Below, piece by piece: positions 50,926 through 59,291 of a DNA stretch of 64,000 nucleotides; position 1 is the stretch's first letter, and each line of letters starts with the position of its first letter. A model generated the notes under the pieces. The model was not told the origin of the DNA, did not search any database, and worked only from the letters and a program-made list of their open reading frames with translations. The stretch is from Dorea_A amylophila (GTDB lineage Bacteria; Bacillota; Clostridia; Lachnospirales; Lachnospiraceae), in the NCBI RefSeq assembly GCF_025567265.1, contig NZ_JAOQJW010000015.1, positions 1 to 64,000 of the forward strand. The letters are read 5' to 3'. The translations under genes and the position numbers were made by a program.

Positions 50926-51435
50926 ATGAGACAGGAACGTATTGATGCTAATTCATTAGAATTAAACGAAAAAGTAGTATCAATTAAACGTGTAACCAAA
51001 GTTGTTAAGGGTGGCCGTAATATGAGATTCACAGCTTTAGTAGTTGTTGGTGACGGAAATGGCCATGTTGGTGCAGGTTTAGGAAAAGCTACAGAAATTC
51101 CGGAAGCAATCCGCAAAGGAAAAGAAGATGCAGCTAAAAATCTCATCTCTGTAGCATTAGATGAAAATGACAGTGTAACACATGATTATATCGGTAAATT
51201 CGGAGGCGCTTCTGTATTACTTAAGAAGGCTCCAGAAGGTACTGGAGTTATCGCTGGTGGTCCAGCACGTGCCGTAATCGAGATGGCAGGAATCAAGAAT
51301 ATCCGTACAAAATCTCTTGGTTCTAACAACAAACAGAACGTTGTACTTGCTACAATCGAAGGATTACGCCAGATTAAAACTCCGGAAGAAGTAGCTAAGC
51401 TTCGCGGTAAATCTGTTGAAGAGATCTTTGGCTAA
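50926..51435 (+). CDS. rpsE: 30S ribosomal protein S5
   Basis: The 169-residue protein contains RVTKVVKGGRNMRFTALVVV and the GNGHVGAGLGKATEIPEAI motif of S5, which helps decoding accuracy. AGGAGG precedes the ATG. Confidence 0.97.
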   Translation: MRQERIDANSLELNEKVVSIKRVTKVVKGGRNMRFTALVVVGDGNGHVGAGLGKATEIPEAIRKGKEDAAKNLISVALDENDSVTHDYIGKFGGASVLLKKAPEGTGVIAGGPARAVIEMAGIKNIRTKSLGSNNKQNVVLATIEGLRQIKTPEEVAKLRGKSVEEIFG

Positions 51436-51449
51436 GGAGGTAGAACAAA

Positions 51450-51629
51450 ATGGCAGATTTAAAAATCACATTAGTAAAATCTACAATCGGTGCTGTACCT
51501 AAGCATAAGAAAACTGTTGAAGCATTAGGACTTAAGAAGCTGAACAAAACTGTTGTACTTCCAGATAATGCAGCAACAAGAGGTATGGTTAAACAGGTTT
51601 CTCACCTGGTAAAAGTAGAAGAAGTATAA
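51450..51629 (+). CDS. rpmD: 50S ribosomal protein L30
   Basis: This short 59-residue gene lies in the gap between rpsE and rplO. The product, ADLKITLVKSTIGAVPKHKK and then GLKKLNKTVVLPDNAATRG, is a clear L30. AAGGAGG precedes the ATG. Confidence 0.96.
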   Translation: MADLKITLVKSTIGAVPKHKKTVEALGLKKLNKTVVLPDNAATRGMVKQVSHLVKVEEV

Positions 51630-51658
51630 TTCATTTATTCGGATAAGGAGGTGTCACA

Positions 51659-52099
51659 ATGGATTTATCTAACTTAAGACCTGCTGACGGATCAAAGCAG
51701 AGTGATAATTTCAGAAGAGGACGTGGACACGGTTCTGGAAATGGTAAGACAGCTGGTAAGGGACATAAAGGTCAGAAAGCTCGTTCAGGCGGTACAAGAC
51801 CTGGTTTCGAAGGTGGTCAGATGCCATTATATAGAAGAATACCAAAGAGAGGTTTCACTAACAGAAACACTAAGACAATCGTTGGTATCAACGTAAGTAC
51901 TCTTGAAGTATTTGAAAATGATACAGTTGTTACTGTAGATACATTAATCGAACAGGGTATCGTTACAAATCCAAAGGATGGAGTTAAGATTCTTGGAAAT
52001 GGCGAACTTACTAAGAAGCTTACAGTTCAGGCAGATGCATTCAGTGCAGGAGCTGTAGCTAAGATCGAGGCGTTAGGTGGAAAAGCAGAGGTGATCTAA
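51659..52099 (+). CDS. rplO: 50S ribosomal protein L15
   Basis: The 146-residue protein has the Gly/Arg-rich start GRGHGSGNGKTAGKGHKGQK and GFEGGQMPLYRRIPKRGF of L15. Its stop overlaps the secY start by 1 bp. Confidence 0.97.
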   Translation: MDLSNLRPADGSKQSDNFRRGRGHGSGNGKTAGKGHKGQKARSGGTRPGFEGGQMPLYRRIPKRGFTNRNTKTIVGINVSTLEVFENDTVVTVDTLIEQGIVTNPKDGVKILGNGELTKKLTVQADAFSAGAVAKIEALGGKAEVI

Positions 52100-53415
52100 T
52101 GTTAGAAGCATTTCGAAAGGCATTCAAGATAAAGGATATTCGAAAGAAGATCGGATATACATTTTTGATGTTAATCGTAATACGAATTGGATCGCAGTTG
52201 CCAACACCAGGCGTAAATGGTGAATATATTAAGAATTTCTTTGCTCAAAACACTGGAGAGGCGTTCAATTTGTTTAACGCCTTCACCGGTGGCTCTTTTG
52301 AGCAAATGTCTGTATTTGCCTTAAGTATTACACCTTATATTACTTCATCAATCATAGTTCAGCTGCTTACAATTGCAATTCCGCAGTTAGAAGAGATGCA
52401 GCGTGACGGCGAGACTGGAAGAAAGAAGATTGTTGCTATTACAAGATATCTTACCGTTGGTCTTGCTTTAATTGAATCCGGCGCTATGGCAGTTGGATTC
52501 GGCCGTCAGGGACTTCTGGTGAAGTATAATTTTGTTAATGCAGCAATTGTCGTATTAACACTCACGGCAGGATCCGCTTTCCTGATGTGGATTGGTGAGA
52601 GAATTACAGAAAAAGGTGTGGGCAATGGTATATCTATTGTCCTGGTGATCAACATTATCTCTCGTATTCCGAGTGATATGACGACGTTATTTGACCAGTT
52701 CGTGAAAGGAAAAGCGATTGCTTCCGCTGGTCTTGCAGTATGTGTAATCATTGCAATCATCTTAGCATTGGTTGTTTTTACCGTAATCCTGCAGGATGGA
52801 GAAAGAAGAATTGCTGTACAGTATTCCCAGAAAGTGGTTGGAAGAAGATCATATGGTGGACAGTCCACTAATATTCCGCTGAAGGTTAACACGGCAGGCG
52901 TTATCCCTATTATCTTTTCATCATCTTTGATGCAGTTTCCAATCGTAATTGCAACTTTTCTTGGAAAAGATAATGGTAGTGGAATCGGAAGTGAGATTCT
53001 TCGTGGATTAAACCAGAGCAACTGGTGTAATCCGGAACAGATCAAGTATTCGTGGGGACTGGTACTATATATTGTCCTGACTGTATTCTTCGCATATTTT
53101 TACACTTCAATTACATTTAATCCATTGGAGATTGCAAATAATATGAAGAAGAGCGGTGGATTTATACCGGGAATTCGTCCGGGAAGACCAACAGTAGAAT
53201 ATTTGACAAAAATCTTGAATTATATTATTTTTGTTGGTGCATGCGGATTGATTCTGGTACAGATTGTTCCGATATTATTCAACGGATGGCTTGGAGCAAA
53301 AGTATCCTTTGGTGGTACTTCTCTGATCATTATTGTCAGTGTAGTATTGGAAACACTTAAGCAAATTGATTCAATGACACTTGTAAGAACATACAAGGGA
53401 TTTTTAAATAGTTAA
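52099..53415 (+). CDS. secY: Protein translocase subunit SecY
   Basis: The 438-residue protein has ten membrane helices and SecY motifs: AFTGGSFEQMSVFALSITPY, the plug/pore region, QYSQKVVGRRSYGGQSTNIP in the ribosome-binding loop and GGFIPGIRPGRPT. It forms the SecYEG channel and is coupled to rplO by a 1-bp overlap. A weak CGCG-rich hairpin lies between it and adk. Confidence 0.97.
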   Translation: MLEAFRKAFKIKDIRKKIGYTFLMLIVIRIGSQLPTPGVNGEYIKNFFAQNTGEAFNLFNAFTGGSFEQMSVFALSITPYITSSIIVQLLTIAIPQLEEMQRDGETGRKKIVAITRYLTVGLALIESGAMAVGFGRQGLLVKYNFVNAAIVVLTLTAGSAFLMWIGERITEKGVGNGISIVLVINIISRIPSDMTTLFDQFVKGKAIASAGLAVCVIIAIILALVVFTVILQDGERRIAVQYSQKVVGRRSYGGQSTNIPLKVNTAGVIPIIFSSSLMQFPIVIATFLGKDNGSGIGSEILRGLNQSNWCNPEQIKYSWGLVLYIVLTVFFAYFYTSITFNPLEIANNMKKSGGFIPGIRPGRPTVEYLTKILNYIIFVGACGLILVQIVPILFNGWLGAKVSFGGTSLIIIVSVVLETLKQIDSMTLVRTYKGFLNS

Positions 53416-53475
53416 TATTTTGACTCGCGGGAAGTTTTTTTCGCGGGTTAAAATGCTATAAGGAGGAACCGCCAA

Positions 53476-54120
53476 ATGAAAATTATTATGTTAGGTGCCC
53501 CAGGAGCGGGCAAAGGAACCCAGGCAAAAAAAATTGCAGCAAAATATGATATCCCACACATTTCCACAGGAGATATCTTCAGAGCCAATATCAAGAATGG
53601 TACAGAACTGGGAAATAAGGCAAAAACATACATGGATCAGGGCTTGTTAGTTCCGGATGAACTGGTAGTAGATCTCGTAGTAGACCGCGTACAGCAGGAT
53701 GATTGCAAGAACGGATATGTTTTAGATGGTTTTCCGAGAACAATTCCACAGGCAGAAGCACTGGATAAGGCACTTGCAGCACTGGGAGACAAGGTTGACT
53801 ATGCAATCGATGTAAATGTCCCGGATGAGAACATTGTAAACCGTATGGGTGGACGACGCGCATGCGTAGGATGTGGAGCAACTTATCACCTGGTATATGC
53901 ACCGACAAAGACAGAGGGAATCTGTGATGTTTGCGGAAAAGAACTGATTTTAAGAGATGATGATAAACCAGAGACAGTTCAGAAGAGACTGAACGTATAT
54001 CATGAGCAGACACAGCCGTTGATTGATTATTATACAAAAGCCGGTATTTTAAAAACTGTTGACGGAACAGTTGATATTAATGATGTATTTGCAGCAATCG
54101 TAGAGATACTTGGAGCATAA
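53476..54120 (+). CDS. adk: Adenylate kinase
   Basis: The 214-residue protein has the P-loop MLGAPGAGKGTQAKKI, GDIFRANI, LDGFPRTIPQA and a long lid with four cysteines (CVGCGATYHL and CDVCGKELI) that bind zinc, as in many Gram-positive kinases. It converts AMP and ATP to two ADP. AAGGAGG precedes the ATG. Confidence 0.97.
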   Translation: MKIIMLGAPGAGKGTQAKKIAAKYDIPHISTGDIFRANIKNGTELGNKAKTYMDQGLLVPDELVVDLVVDRVQQDDCKNGYVLDGFPRTIPQAEALDKALAALGDKVDYAIDVNVPDENIVNRMGGRRACVGCGATYHLVYAPTKTEGICDVCGKELILRDDDKPETVQKRLNVYHEQTQPLIDYYTKAGILKTVDGTVDINDVFAAIVEILGA

Positions 54121-54124
54121 GATC

Positions 54125-54889
54125 ATGGCAATTACAATTAAGTCCGAAAGAGAAATCGAATTAATGGCGGAAGCCGGTAAGATACTTGAACGGGTTCATA
54201 ATGAACTGGAGAAAGCACTCCGTCCGGGAATGAGTACGAAAGATATTGATACTCTGGGTGAGGAGATTATCAGAAGTTATGGATGCATTCCTTCTTTTTT
54301 GAATTATAATGGATATCCGGCATCCATCTGTGTATCAGTGAATCAGGAAGTTGTTCATGGAATTCCGGATAAACACAGGATCATTCAGGAAGGCGATATT
54401 GTCAGTCTGGACGCAGGAGTTATTTATAAGGGCTATCATTCAGATGCGGCAAGAACGCATGCGGTCGGTGAAGTCAGTGAGGAAGCAAAAAAATTGATTC
54501 GGGTTACAAAAGAAAGCTTCTTCGAAGGAATAAAATTTGCCAAAGCAGGGAATCATTTATTTGATATATCCGGTGCGATCGGCAGATATGCAGAAGAAAG
54601 AGGTTATGGTGTTGTAAGAGATCTATGTGGACATGGAATCGGAACAGCACTTCATGAGGCACCTGAAATTCCGAATTATGAAGTGGGACGTAAAGGTGTG
54701 AGATTAAGACCAGGTATGACACTTGCCATCGAGCCGATGATCAATATAGGAACACATGAAGTTGACTGGCTGGACGATGACTGGACAGTTGTAACAAGAG
54801 ATGGTTCTTTATCGGCACATTATGAGAATACGATATTGATCACCGAAGGCGAACCTAGAATTCTGTCCTTAACCTGTGAGAATGAATAG
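54125..54889 (+). CDS. map: Methionine aminopeptidase
   Basis: The 254-residue enzyme removes N-terminal methionine. Metal ligands are seen in LDAGVIYKGYHSDAART, GHGIGTALHEAPEIPN and AIEPM, with the final glutamate in YENTILITE. The ATG at 54125 lies 4 bp after the adk stop. Confidence 0.96.
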   Translation: MAITIKSEREIELMAEAGKILERVHNELEKALRPGMSTKDIDTLGEEIIRSYGCIPSFLNYNGYPASICVSVNQEVVHGIPDKHRIIQEGDIVSLDAGVIYKGYHSDAARTHAVGEVSEEAKKLIRVTKESFFEGIKFAKAGNHLFDISGAIGRYAEERGYGVVRDLCGHGIGTALHEAPEIPNYEVGRKGVRLRPGMTLAIEPMINIGTHEVDWLDDDWTVVTRDGSLSAHYENTILITEGEPRILSLTCENE

Positions 54890-54915
54890 ACTTATATAAG
54901 TAAGAGGAAACAGAT

Positions 54916-55164
54916 ATGGTGATGTATGAAGCAGGCATGCTTGCAAGATCAAAAGCCGGACATGATAAAGCAAAGATGTATATCATAAAAGAAGTGGACG
55001 ATACATATGTATATCTGGTGGATGGACGAATCAGAACACTCGTCCATCCTAAAAAAAAGAAAAAAAAACATGTGCAGATCGTTCATGGCACATATAATAT
55101 GAAAGAACTTGATGATGCAGGCATAAGAAAGTTAATTAAGGATTGGATGAAAGAAGAAAAGTAG
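54916..55164 (+). CDS. KOW-domain RNA-binding protein (L14e/L6e/L27e-like)
   Basis: The 82-residue protein has a KOW-like start (YEAGMLARSKAGHDKAKMYII) and a lysine run, HPKKKKKKH, that looks like an RNA-binding patch. Proteins of this type are conserved between map and infA in Clostridia and are annotated after archaeal/eukaryotic L14e. A role on the ribosome is plausible but unproven. GAGGAAA precedes the ATG. Confidence 0.85.
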   Translation: MVMYEAGMLARSKAGHDKAKMYIIKEVDDTYVYLVDGRIRTLVHPKKKKKKHVQIVHGTYNMKELDDAGIRKLIKDWMKEEK

Positions 55165-55176
55165 GAGGAAGATAGA

Positions 55177-55395
55177 ATGTCAAAGGCTGACGTTATTGAA
55201 ATTGAAGGAACTGTAGTAGAAAAACTGCCAAACGCAATGTTTCAGGTAGAACTTGAGAATGGACATCAGGTATTAGCTCATATCAGCGGTAAACTGAGAA
55301 TGAACTTCATCAAGATCCTGCCGGGAGATAAAGTAACATTAGAACTGTCTCCATATGACCTTTCAAAAGGAAGAATTATCTGGAGAGATAAATAA
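55177..55395 (+). CDS. infA: Translation initiation factor IF-1
   Basis: The 72-residue protein has the S1-like OB fold of IF-1: MSKADVIEIEGTVVEKLPN and HISGKLRMNFIKILPGDKV. It blocks the A site during initiation. GTAGGAGG precedes the ATG. Confidence 0.97.
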   Translation: MSKADVIEIEGTVVEKLPNAMFQVELENGHQVLAHISGKLRMNFIKILPGDKVTLELSPYDLSKGRIIWRDK

Positions 55396-55409
55396 ATTCA
55401 AAAAAACTA

Positions 55410-55439
55410 TTGACTTATATTGCAAATAGATGCTATACT
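55410..55439 (+). promoter_or_regulatory. Internal promoter before rpmJ
   Basis: TTGACT (55410-55415), 18 bp, TATACT (55434-55439). It gives a leader of about 100 nt before rpmJ, with a GAAATC/GATTTC hairpin, and could drive the alpha section separately. Confidence 0.7.
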
Positions 55440-55548
55440 ATATAAGCACGTTTTCTAGGCATGTTTATGCACTGAAATCTCTGAGTTGCGATTTCAAATG
55501 GAAATGTGTAGCAACAAAGGCATAGCAATGGATGAAAGGAGGATCCCC

Positions 55549-55662
55549 GTGAAGGTTAGATCATCAGTAAAACCAATTTGCGAAAAATGCAAAGTAATTA
55601 AAAGAAAAGGAAGCATTCGCATTATCTGCGAAAATCCAAAACACAAACAGCGTCAGGGTTAA
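55549..55662 (+). CDS. rpmJ: 50S ribosomal protein L36
   Basis: This 37-residue protein is read from a GTG start after AAAGGAGG. KVRSSVKPICEKCKVIKRKG and RIICENPKHKQRQG show the four metal ligands (C, C, C, H) of the zinc-type L36. Confidence 0.96.
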   Translation: MKVRSSVKPICEKCKVIKRKGSIRIICENPKHKQRQG

Positions 55663-55925
55663 TTTCTGAAGAATGTTTGATGTATTTAGGCGGCTGATAG
55701 TGGACACGCCAGGCGGTGTGGAAACTATTTTAAATATACAAGGCGCACCCGAAAGACCGGTGATGATCCTCGTATATTGCTTCTAATGCCGGCTCGTCAT
55801 TACCGCATAGCTTCCAACACTATGAGCGGTGGCCGGAAAGGGCATGATACCGAACATGCCTGGGACAAAAATACAGGTCCCCTATTAAAGACAATTAACA
55901 ATGAAAGAAAATGGAGGAAATTCAC
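55663..55925 (+). promoter_or_regulatory. Structured leader before rpsM
   Basis: This 263-nt non-coding stretch folds by eye into at least five helices: ATAGT/ACTAT (55697-55728) around an ACAC/GTGT hairpin; AATATAC/GTATATT (55733-55778); CCGG/CCGG (55789-55836) enclosing CCGC-ATAG/CTAT-GCGG (55803-55829); GGCATG/CATGCC (55841-55860); and GGGAC/GTCCC (55862-55881). Such compact structure at this site suggests autoregulation of the alpha section, by S4 or another product; the regulator is inferred. Confidence 0.6.
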
Positions 55926-56294
55926 ATGGCTCGTATAGCAGGTGTAGACTTACCAAGAGACAAACGTGTTGAGATCGGACTGACTTATATCTACGGAATC
56001 GGTAGAACAAGCGCAACTCGTATCTTGACAGAGGCAGGAGTTAATCCTGATATTCGTTGTAGAGATCTTACAGACGATGATGTAAAGAAAATCAGTGCTG
56101 TAATCGATGAGACACAGACAGTAGAAGGTGATCTTCGTAGAGAAATCGCTCTCAACATCAAGAGATTACAGGAAATCGGATGCTATAGAGGAATCCGTCA
56201 CAGAAAAGGACTTCCGGTTCGTGGTCAGAAGACTAAGACAAATGCAAGAACAAGAAAAGGTCCTAAGAGAACAGTAGCAAACAAGAAGAAATAA
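55926..56294 (+). CDS. rpsM: 30S ribosomal protein S13
   Basis: The 122-residue protein starts ARIAGVDLPRDKRVEIGLTY and ends with the basic RGQKTKTNARTRKGPKRTVA tail of S13. The ATG at 55926 is the family start; the longer frame to 55911 is leader sequence. It lies in the 30S head at the subunit interface. Confidence 0.96.
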   Translation: MARIAGVDLPRDKRVEIGLTYIYGIGRTSATRILTEAGVNPDIRCRDLTDDDVKKISAVIDETQTVEGDLRREIALNIKRLQEIGCYRGIRHRKGLPVRGQKTKTNARTRKGPKRTVANKKK

Positions 56295-56326
56295 TTTATT
56301 TGAGGAAAGAGTAGGTTAGTTTTATT

Positions 56327-56722
56327 ATGGCAAAGAAAGTTACAAAAAAAGTGACAAAGAAACGTGTCAAGAAAAACGTTGAACACGGACAGGCTCACAT
56401 CCAGTCATCTTTTAATAACACAATCGTAACATTAACAGATGCACAGGGAAATGCTCTGTCATGGGCAAGTGCAGGCGGTCTCGGATTCAGAGGTTCAAGA
56501 AAATCTACCCCTTATGCAGCTCAGATGGCAGCTGAAACAGCAGCTAAAGCAGCATTAGTACATGGTTTAAAATCAGTTGACGTAATGGTTAAAGGACCAG
56601 GTTCAGGTAGAGAAGCAGCAATTCGTGCTCTGCAGGCATGCGGAATCGATGTAACAAGTATCAGAGACGTTACACCAGTACCACACAATGGTTGCCGTCC
56701 ACCAAAACGCAGAAGAGTCTAG
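56327..56722 (+). CDS. rpsK: 30S ribosomal protein S11
   Basis: The 131-residue protein has HIQSSFNNTIVTLTDAQGNA, SWASAGGLGFRGSRKSTPYA and the C-terminal PVPHNGCRPPKRRRV of S11. A lysine-rich N-terminus (KKVTKKVTKKRVKKN) precedes the fold. Confidence 0.97.
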   Translation: MAKKVTKKVTKKRVKKNVEHGQAHIQSSFNNTIVTLTDAQGNALSWASAGGLGFRGSRKSTPYAAQMAAETAAKAALVHGLKSVDVMVKGPGSGREAAIRALQACGIDVTSIRDVTPVPHNGCRPPKRRRV

Positions 56723-56788
56723 TACTATTATTATTCACTACGTTAACGGATTGTATGTGTCCGAATTATATAGGAGGAAAACAAAAAC

Positions 56789-57382
56789 ATGGCAGTAAAT
56801 AGAGTTCCGGTTCTTAAAAGATGCAGATCCCTCGGAATGGATCCAGTTTATTTAGGAATTGATAAAAAGTCTAACAGACAGTTAAAAAGAGCGAATAGAA
56901 AAATGAGCGAGTATGGTCTCCAGTTACGTGAGAAACAGAAAGCAAAATTCATCTATGGTGTATTAGAGAAACCTTTCCTGAACTACTTCAAGAAAGCATC
57001 TAAGATGAATGGTATGACAGGTGAAAACCTGATGGTACTCTTAGAGTCAAGACTTGACAACGTTGTATTCCGTCTTGGACTTGCCAGAACAAGACGTGAA
57101 GCAAGACAGATCGTTGACCACAAGCACGTGCTTGTAAACGGAAAACAGATCAACATCCCTTCATACCTTGTAAAGGCAGGAGATGTTGTAGAAATCAAAG
57201 AAGCTAAGAAAAACTCACCAAGATACAAAGAGATCGTTGAGGTTACAGGCGGACGTCTTGTTCCAGAATGGTTAGAAGCTGATCTGGAAGGTCTGAAAGG
57301 AACAGTAAAAGAACTTCCAAAACGTGAAGCAATCGATGTTCCTGTAGATGAGATGTTAATCGTCGAGTTGTATTCTAAATAA
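56789..57382 (+). CDS. rpsD: 30S ribosomal protein S4
   Basis: The 197-residue protein has the S4 RNA-binding domain (LESRLDNVVFRLGLARTRRE, then HKHVLVNGKQINIPSYLVK). Its cluster position between rpsK and rpoA is like that of E. coli and unlike Bacillus, where rpsD is separate. No zinc-binding cysteines are present at the N-terminus. AGGAGG precedes the ATG. Confidence 0.97.
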   Translation: MAVNRVPVLKRCRSLGMDPVYLGIDKKSNRQLKRANRKMSEYGLQLREKQKAKFIYGVLEKPFLNYFKKASKMNGMTGENLMVLLESRLDNVVFRLGLARTRREARQIVDHKHVLVNGKQINIPSYLVKAGDVVEIKEAKKNSPRYKEIVEVTGGRLVPEWLEADLEGLKGTVKELPKREAIDVPVDEMLIVELYSK

Positions 57383-57411
57383 TAAACCGTAACCCACAGG
57401 AGGTGGACTTA

Positions 57412-58371
57412 GTGTTTGATTTTAATAAACCCAATATTGAAATAACTGATATTTCAGATGATAAGAAATATGGTAGATTCGTTGTAGAACCTCTTGAAAG
57501 AGGTTATGGTACAACATTAGGTAATTCTCTTAGAAGAATTATGCTTTCATCTTTGCCTGGTTCAGCAATCAGCCAGGTTAAGATCGATGGTGTACTTCAT
57601 GAATTCAGTTCTATTCCGGGTGTTAAGGAAGATGTCACAGAGATCATCATGAACCTGAAATCTCTGGCAATCAAAAACACATCTGAATCTGATGAGCCTA
57701 AGACTGCTTATATTGAGTTCGAAGGCGAAGGAGTTGTAACAGCAGCTGACATTCAGGTGGATCAGGATATTGAAATCATGAACCCGGAGACTGTAATCGC
57801 TACATTAAACGGCGGTGCAGACAGCAAATTGTATATGGAACTTACCATTACAAATGGAAGAGGCTACGTGAGTGCTGATAAGAATAAGAATGACGAACTG
57901 CCAATCGCAGTGATTCCAATTGATTCTATCTACACTCCAGTGGAACGAGTGAACCTTACAGTAGAGAATACCCGTGTCGGACAGATTACAGACTTTGATA
58001 AACTTACACTGGATGTATACACGAACGGCACACTGCTTCCGGATGAAGCTGTAAGTTTGGCTGCAAAGGTACTTAGTGAACATCTGAAACTCTTTATTGA
58101 TCTGTCAGAAGTAGCACAGGCTGCTGAAGTTATGATTGAAAAAGAAGACGATGAAAAAGAAAAAGTTCTTGAGATGAGCATTGACGAACTTGAACTTTCT
58201 GTTCGTTCATACAATTGCCTGAAGAGAGCTGGTATCAATACAGTTGAAGAACTGACAAACAGAACACCGGAAGATATGATGAAAGTACGTAACCTTGGAC
58301 GTAAGTCTCTGGAAGAAGTACTTGCAAAATTAGATGAGTTAGGCTTAAGCCTCAGCAAAGGTGAAGAATAA
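57412..58371 (+). CDS. rpoA: RNA polymerase alpha subunit
   Basis: The 319-residue protein has the assembly domain (RGYGTTLGNSLRRIMLSSLPG) and a C-terminal domain (ELSVRSYNCLKRAGINTVEE, then NLGRKSLEEVLAKL) that contacts activators. The GTG at 57412 is 8 nt after AGGAGG; the GTG at 57403 overlaps that site and is rejected. Confidence 0.96.
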   Translation: MFDFNKPNIEITDISDDKKYGRFVVEPLERGYGTTLGNSLRRIMLSSLPGSAISQVKIDGVLHEFSSIPGVKEDVTEIIMNLKSLAIKNTSESDEPKTAYIEFEGEGVVTAADIQVDQDIEIMNPETVIATLNGGADSKLYMELTITNGRGYVSADKNKNDELPIAVIPIDSIYTPVERVNLTVENTRVGQITDFDKLTLDVYTNGTLLPDEAVSLAAKVLSEHLKLFIDLSEVAQAAEVMIEKEDDEKEKVLEMSIDELELSVRSYNCLKRAGINTVEELTNRTPEDMMKVRNLGRKSLEEVLAKLDELGLSLSKGEE

Positions 58372-58461
58372 TCTGTCAGTAAGCCCGTAAGTGCATGGCA
58401 GAGCATTTGGCTAGTAAGCCCGAAGAAGCATAACCAAGTGTTATAATGGAGGATATTTAAA
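58372..58461 (+). other. rpoA-rplQ spacer with direct repeat
   Basis: AGTAAGCCCG occurs at 58378-58387 and again at 58413-58422. The spacer is 90 nt and can fold. AGAGG-type ribosome-binding sequence (GGAGGA) precedes rplQ. Confidence 0.4.
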
Positions 58462-58998
58462 ATGGCAAAATATAGAAAACTTGGCAGAACATCAAGCCAG
58501 AGAAAAGCATTATTAAGAAACCAGGTAACAGCACTTCTGAACAACGGTAAGATCGTTACAACAGAAGCTAAGGCTAAAGAGATCCGCAAGATCGCTGAAG
58601 GACTTATCGCATTAGCTGTTAAAGAAAAAGATAACTTCGAAGAAGTTACTGTAAAAGCTAAAGTTGCCCGCAAAGATAAAGATGGCAAGAGAGTAAAAGA
58701 AGTTGTAGATGGTAAGAAAGTTACTGTATATGACGAAGTTGATAAAACAATCAAAAAGGATATGCCAAGCAGACTGCATGCTCGTCGTCAGATGCTGAAG
58801 GTTCTTTATCCTGTAAAGGAAGTTCCAACTGCACAGGCTGGAAAGAAGAAAAATACAAAAGAAGTTGATCTTGTAGCAAAATTATTCGATGAGATCGCTC
58901 CTAAGTATGCAGATCGTAACGGTGGATACACAAGAATCGTTAAGATTGGTCAGCGTAAAGGTGATGCAGCTATGGAAGTTCTGATTGAACTTGTATAG
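58462..58998 (+). CDS. rplQ: 50S ribosomal protein L17, long form
   Basis: The 178-residue protein has the L17 core KYRKLGRTSSQRKALLRNQV and SRLHARRQMLKVLY. It is longer than the usual 115-130 residues. A charged insertion of about 40 residues (about 53-95, with KDKDGKRVKEVVDGKKVTVY) separates the two core halves. The frame is clean, so the insert is real and not a frameshift. Confidence 0.95.
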   Translation: MAKYRKLGRTSSQRKALLRNQVTALLNNGKIVTTEAKAKEIRKIAEGLIALAVKEKDNFEEVTVKAKVARKDKDGKRVKEVVDGKKVTVYDEVDKTIKKDMPSRLHARRQMLKVLYPVKEVPTAQAGKKKNTKEVDLVAKLFDEIAPKYADRNGGYTRIVKIGQRKGDAAMEVLIELV

Positions 58999-59020
58999 TT
59001 AGAAGTCAATAAAAATATTG

Positions 59021-59053
59021 AAAACCTCACACAATCATGTGTGAGGTTTTTTT
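59021..59053 (+). terminator. Terminator of the ribosomal cluster
   Basis: AAAACCTCACAC (59021-59032) and GTGTGAGGTTTT (59039-59050) form a perfect 12-bp stem, followed by T. Confidence 0.93.
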
Positions 59054-59164
59054 CTGCATAAATGACACCGAAAAAAGACAGACAGGAAATTTCGTAAAAC
59101 AGATAATCAAGATTTGTTAAAAATCTGACTATAGCGTTAAATTTACTACTATTAACAAATATGA

Positions 59165-59192
59165 TTACAAATTATCGAATAAATGATATAAT
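59165..59192 (+). promoter_or_regulatory. Promoter of the hydrogenase operon
   Basis: TTACAA (59165-59170), 16 bp, TATAAT (59187-59192). About 50 bp upstream is TTGTTAA-AAAT-CTGACTA (within 59115-59133), a possible Rex site with one good half. Confidence 0.55.
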
Positions 59193-59210
59193 ACCGATAT
59201 CACATTTGAA

Positions 59211-59245
59211 ATGAATTGCGCAAAAAACTGATAATTGCAATTCAT
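59211..59245. promoter_or_regulatory. Inverted repeat in the hydrogenase leader
   Basis: ATGAATTGC (59211-59219) and GCAATTCAT (59237-59245), 9-bp perfect arms with a 17-nt gap, just after the predicted transcript start. It may be an operator or an mRNA hairpin. Confidence 0.5.
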
Positions 59246-59291
59246 ATGTACTGTAAATTGAAAACAAACAGATGGAAGGTAGGAATAAAGA

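Noticed and set aside
54110..54124. Earlier start for methionine aminopeptidase at 54110.
   Set aside because: It overlaps the adk stop region, and the family start MAITIKSERE begins at 54125.
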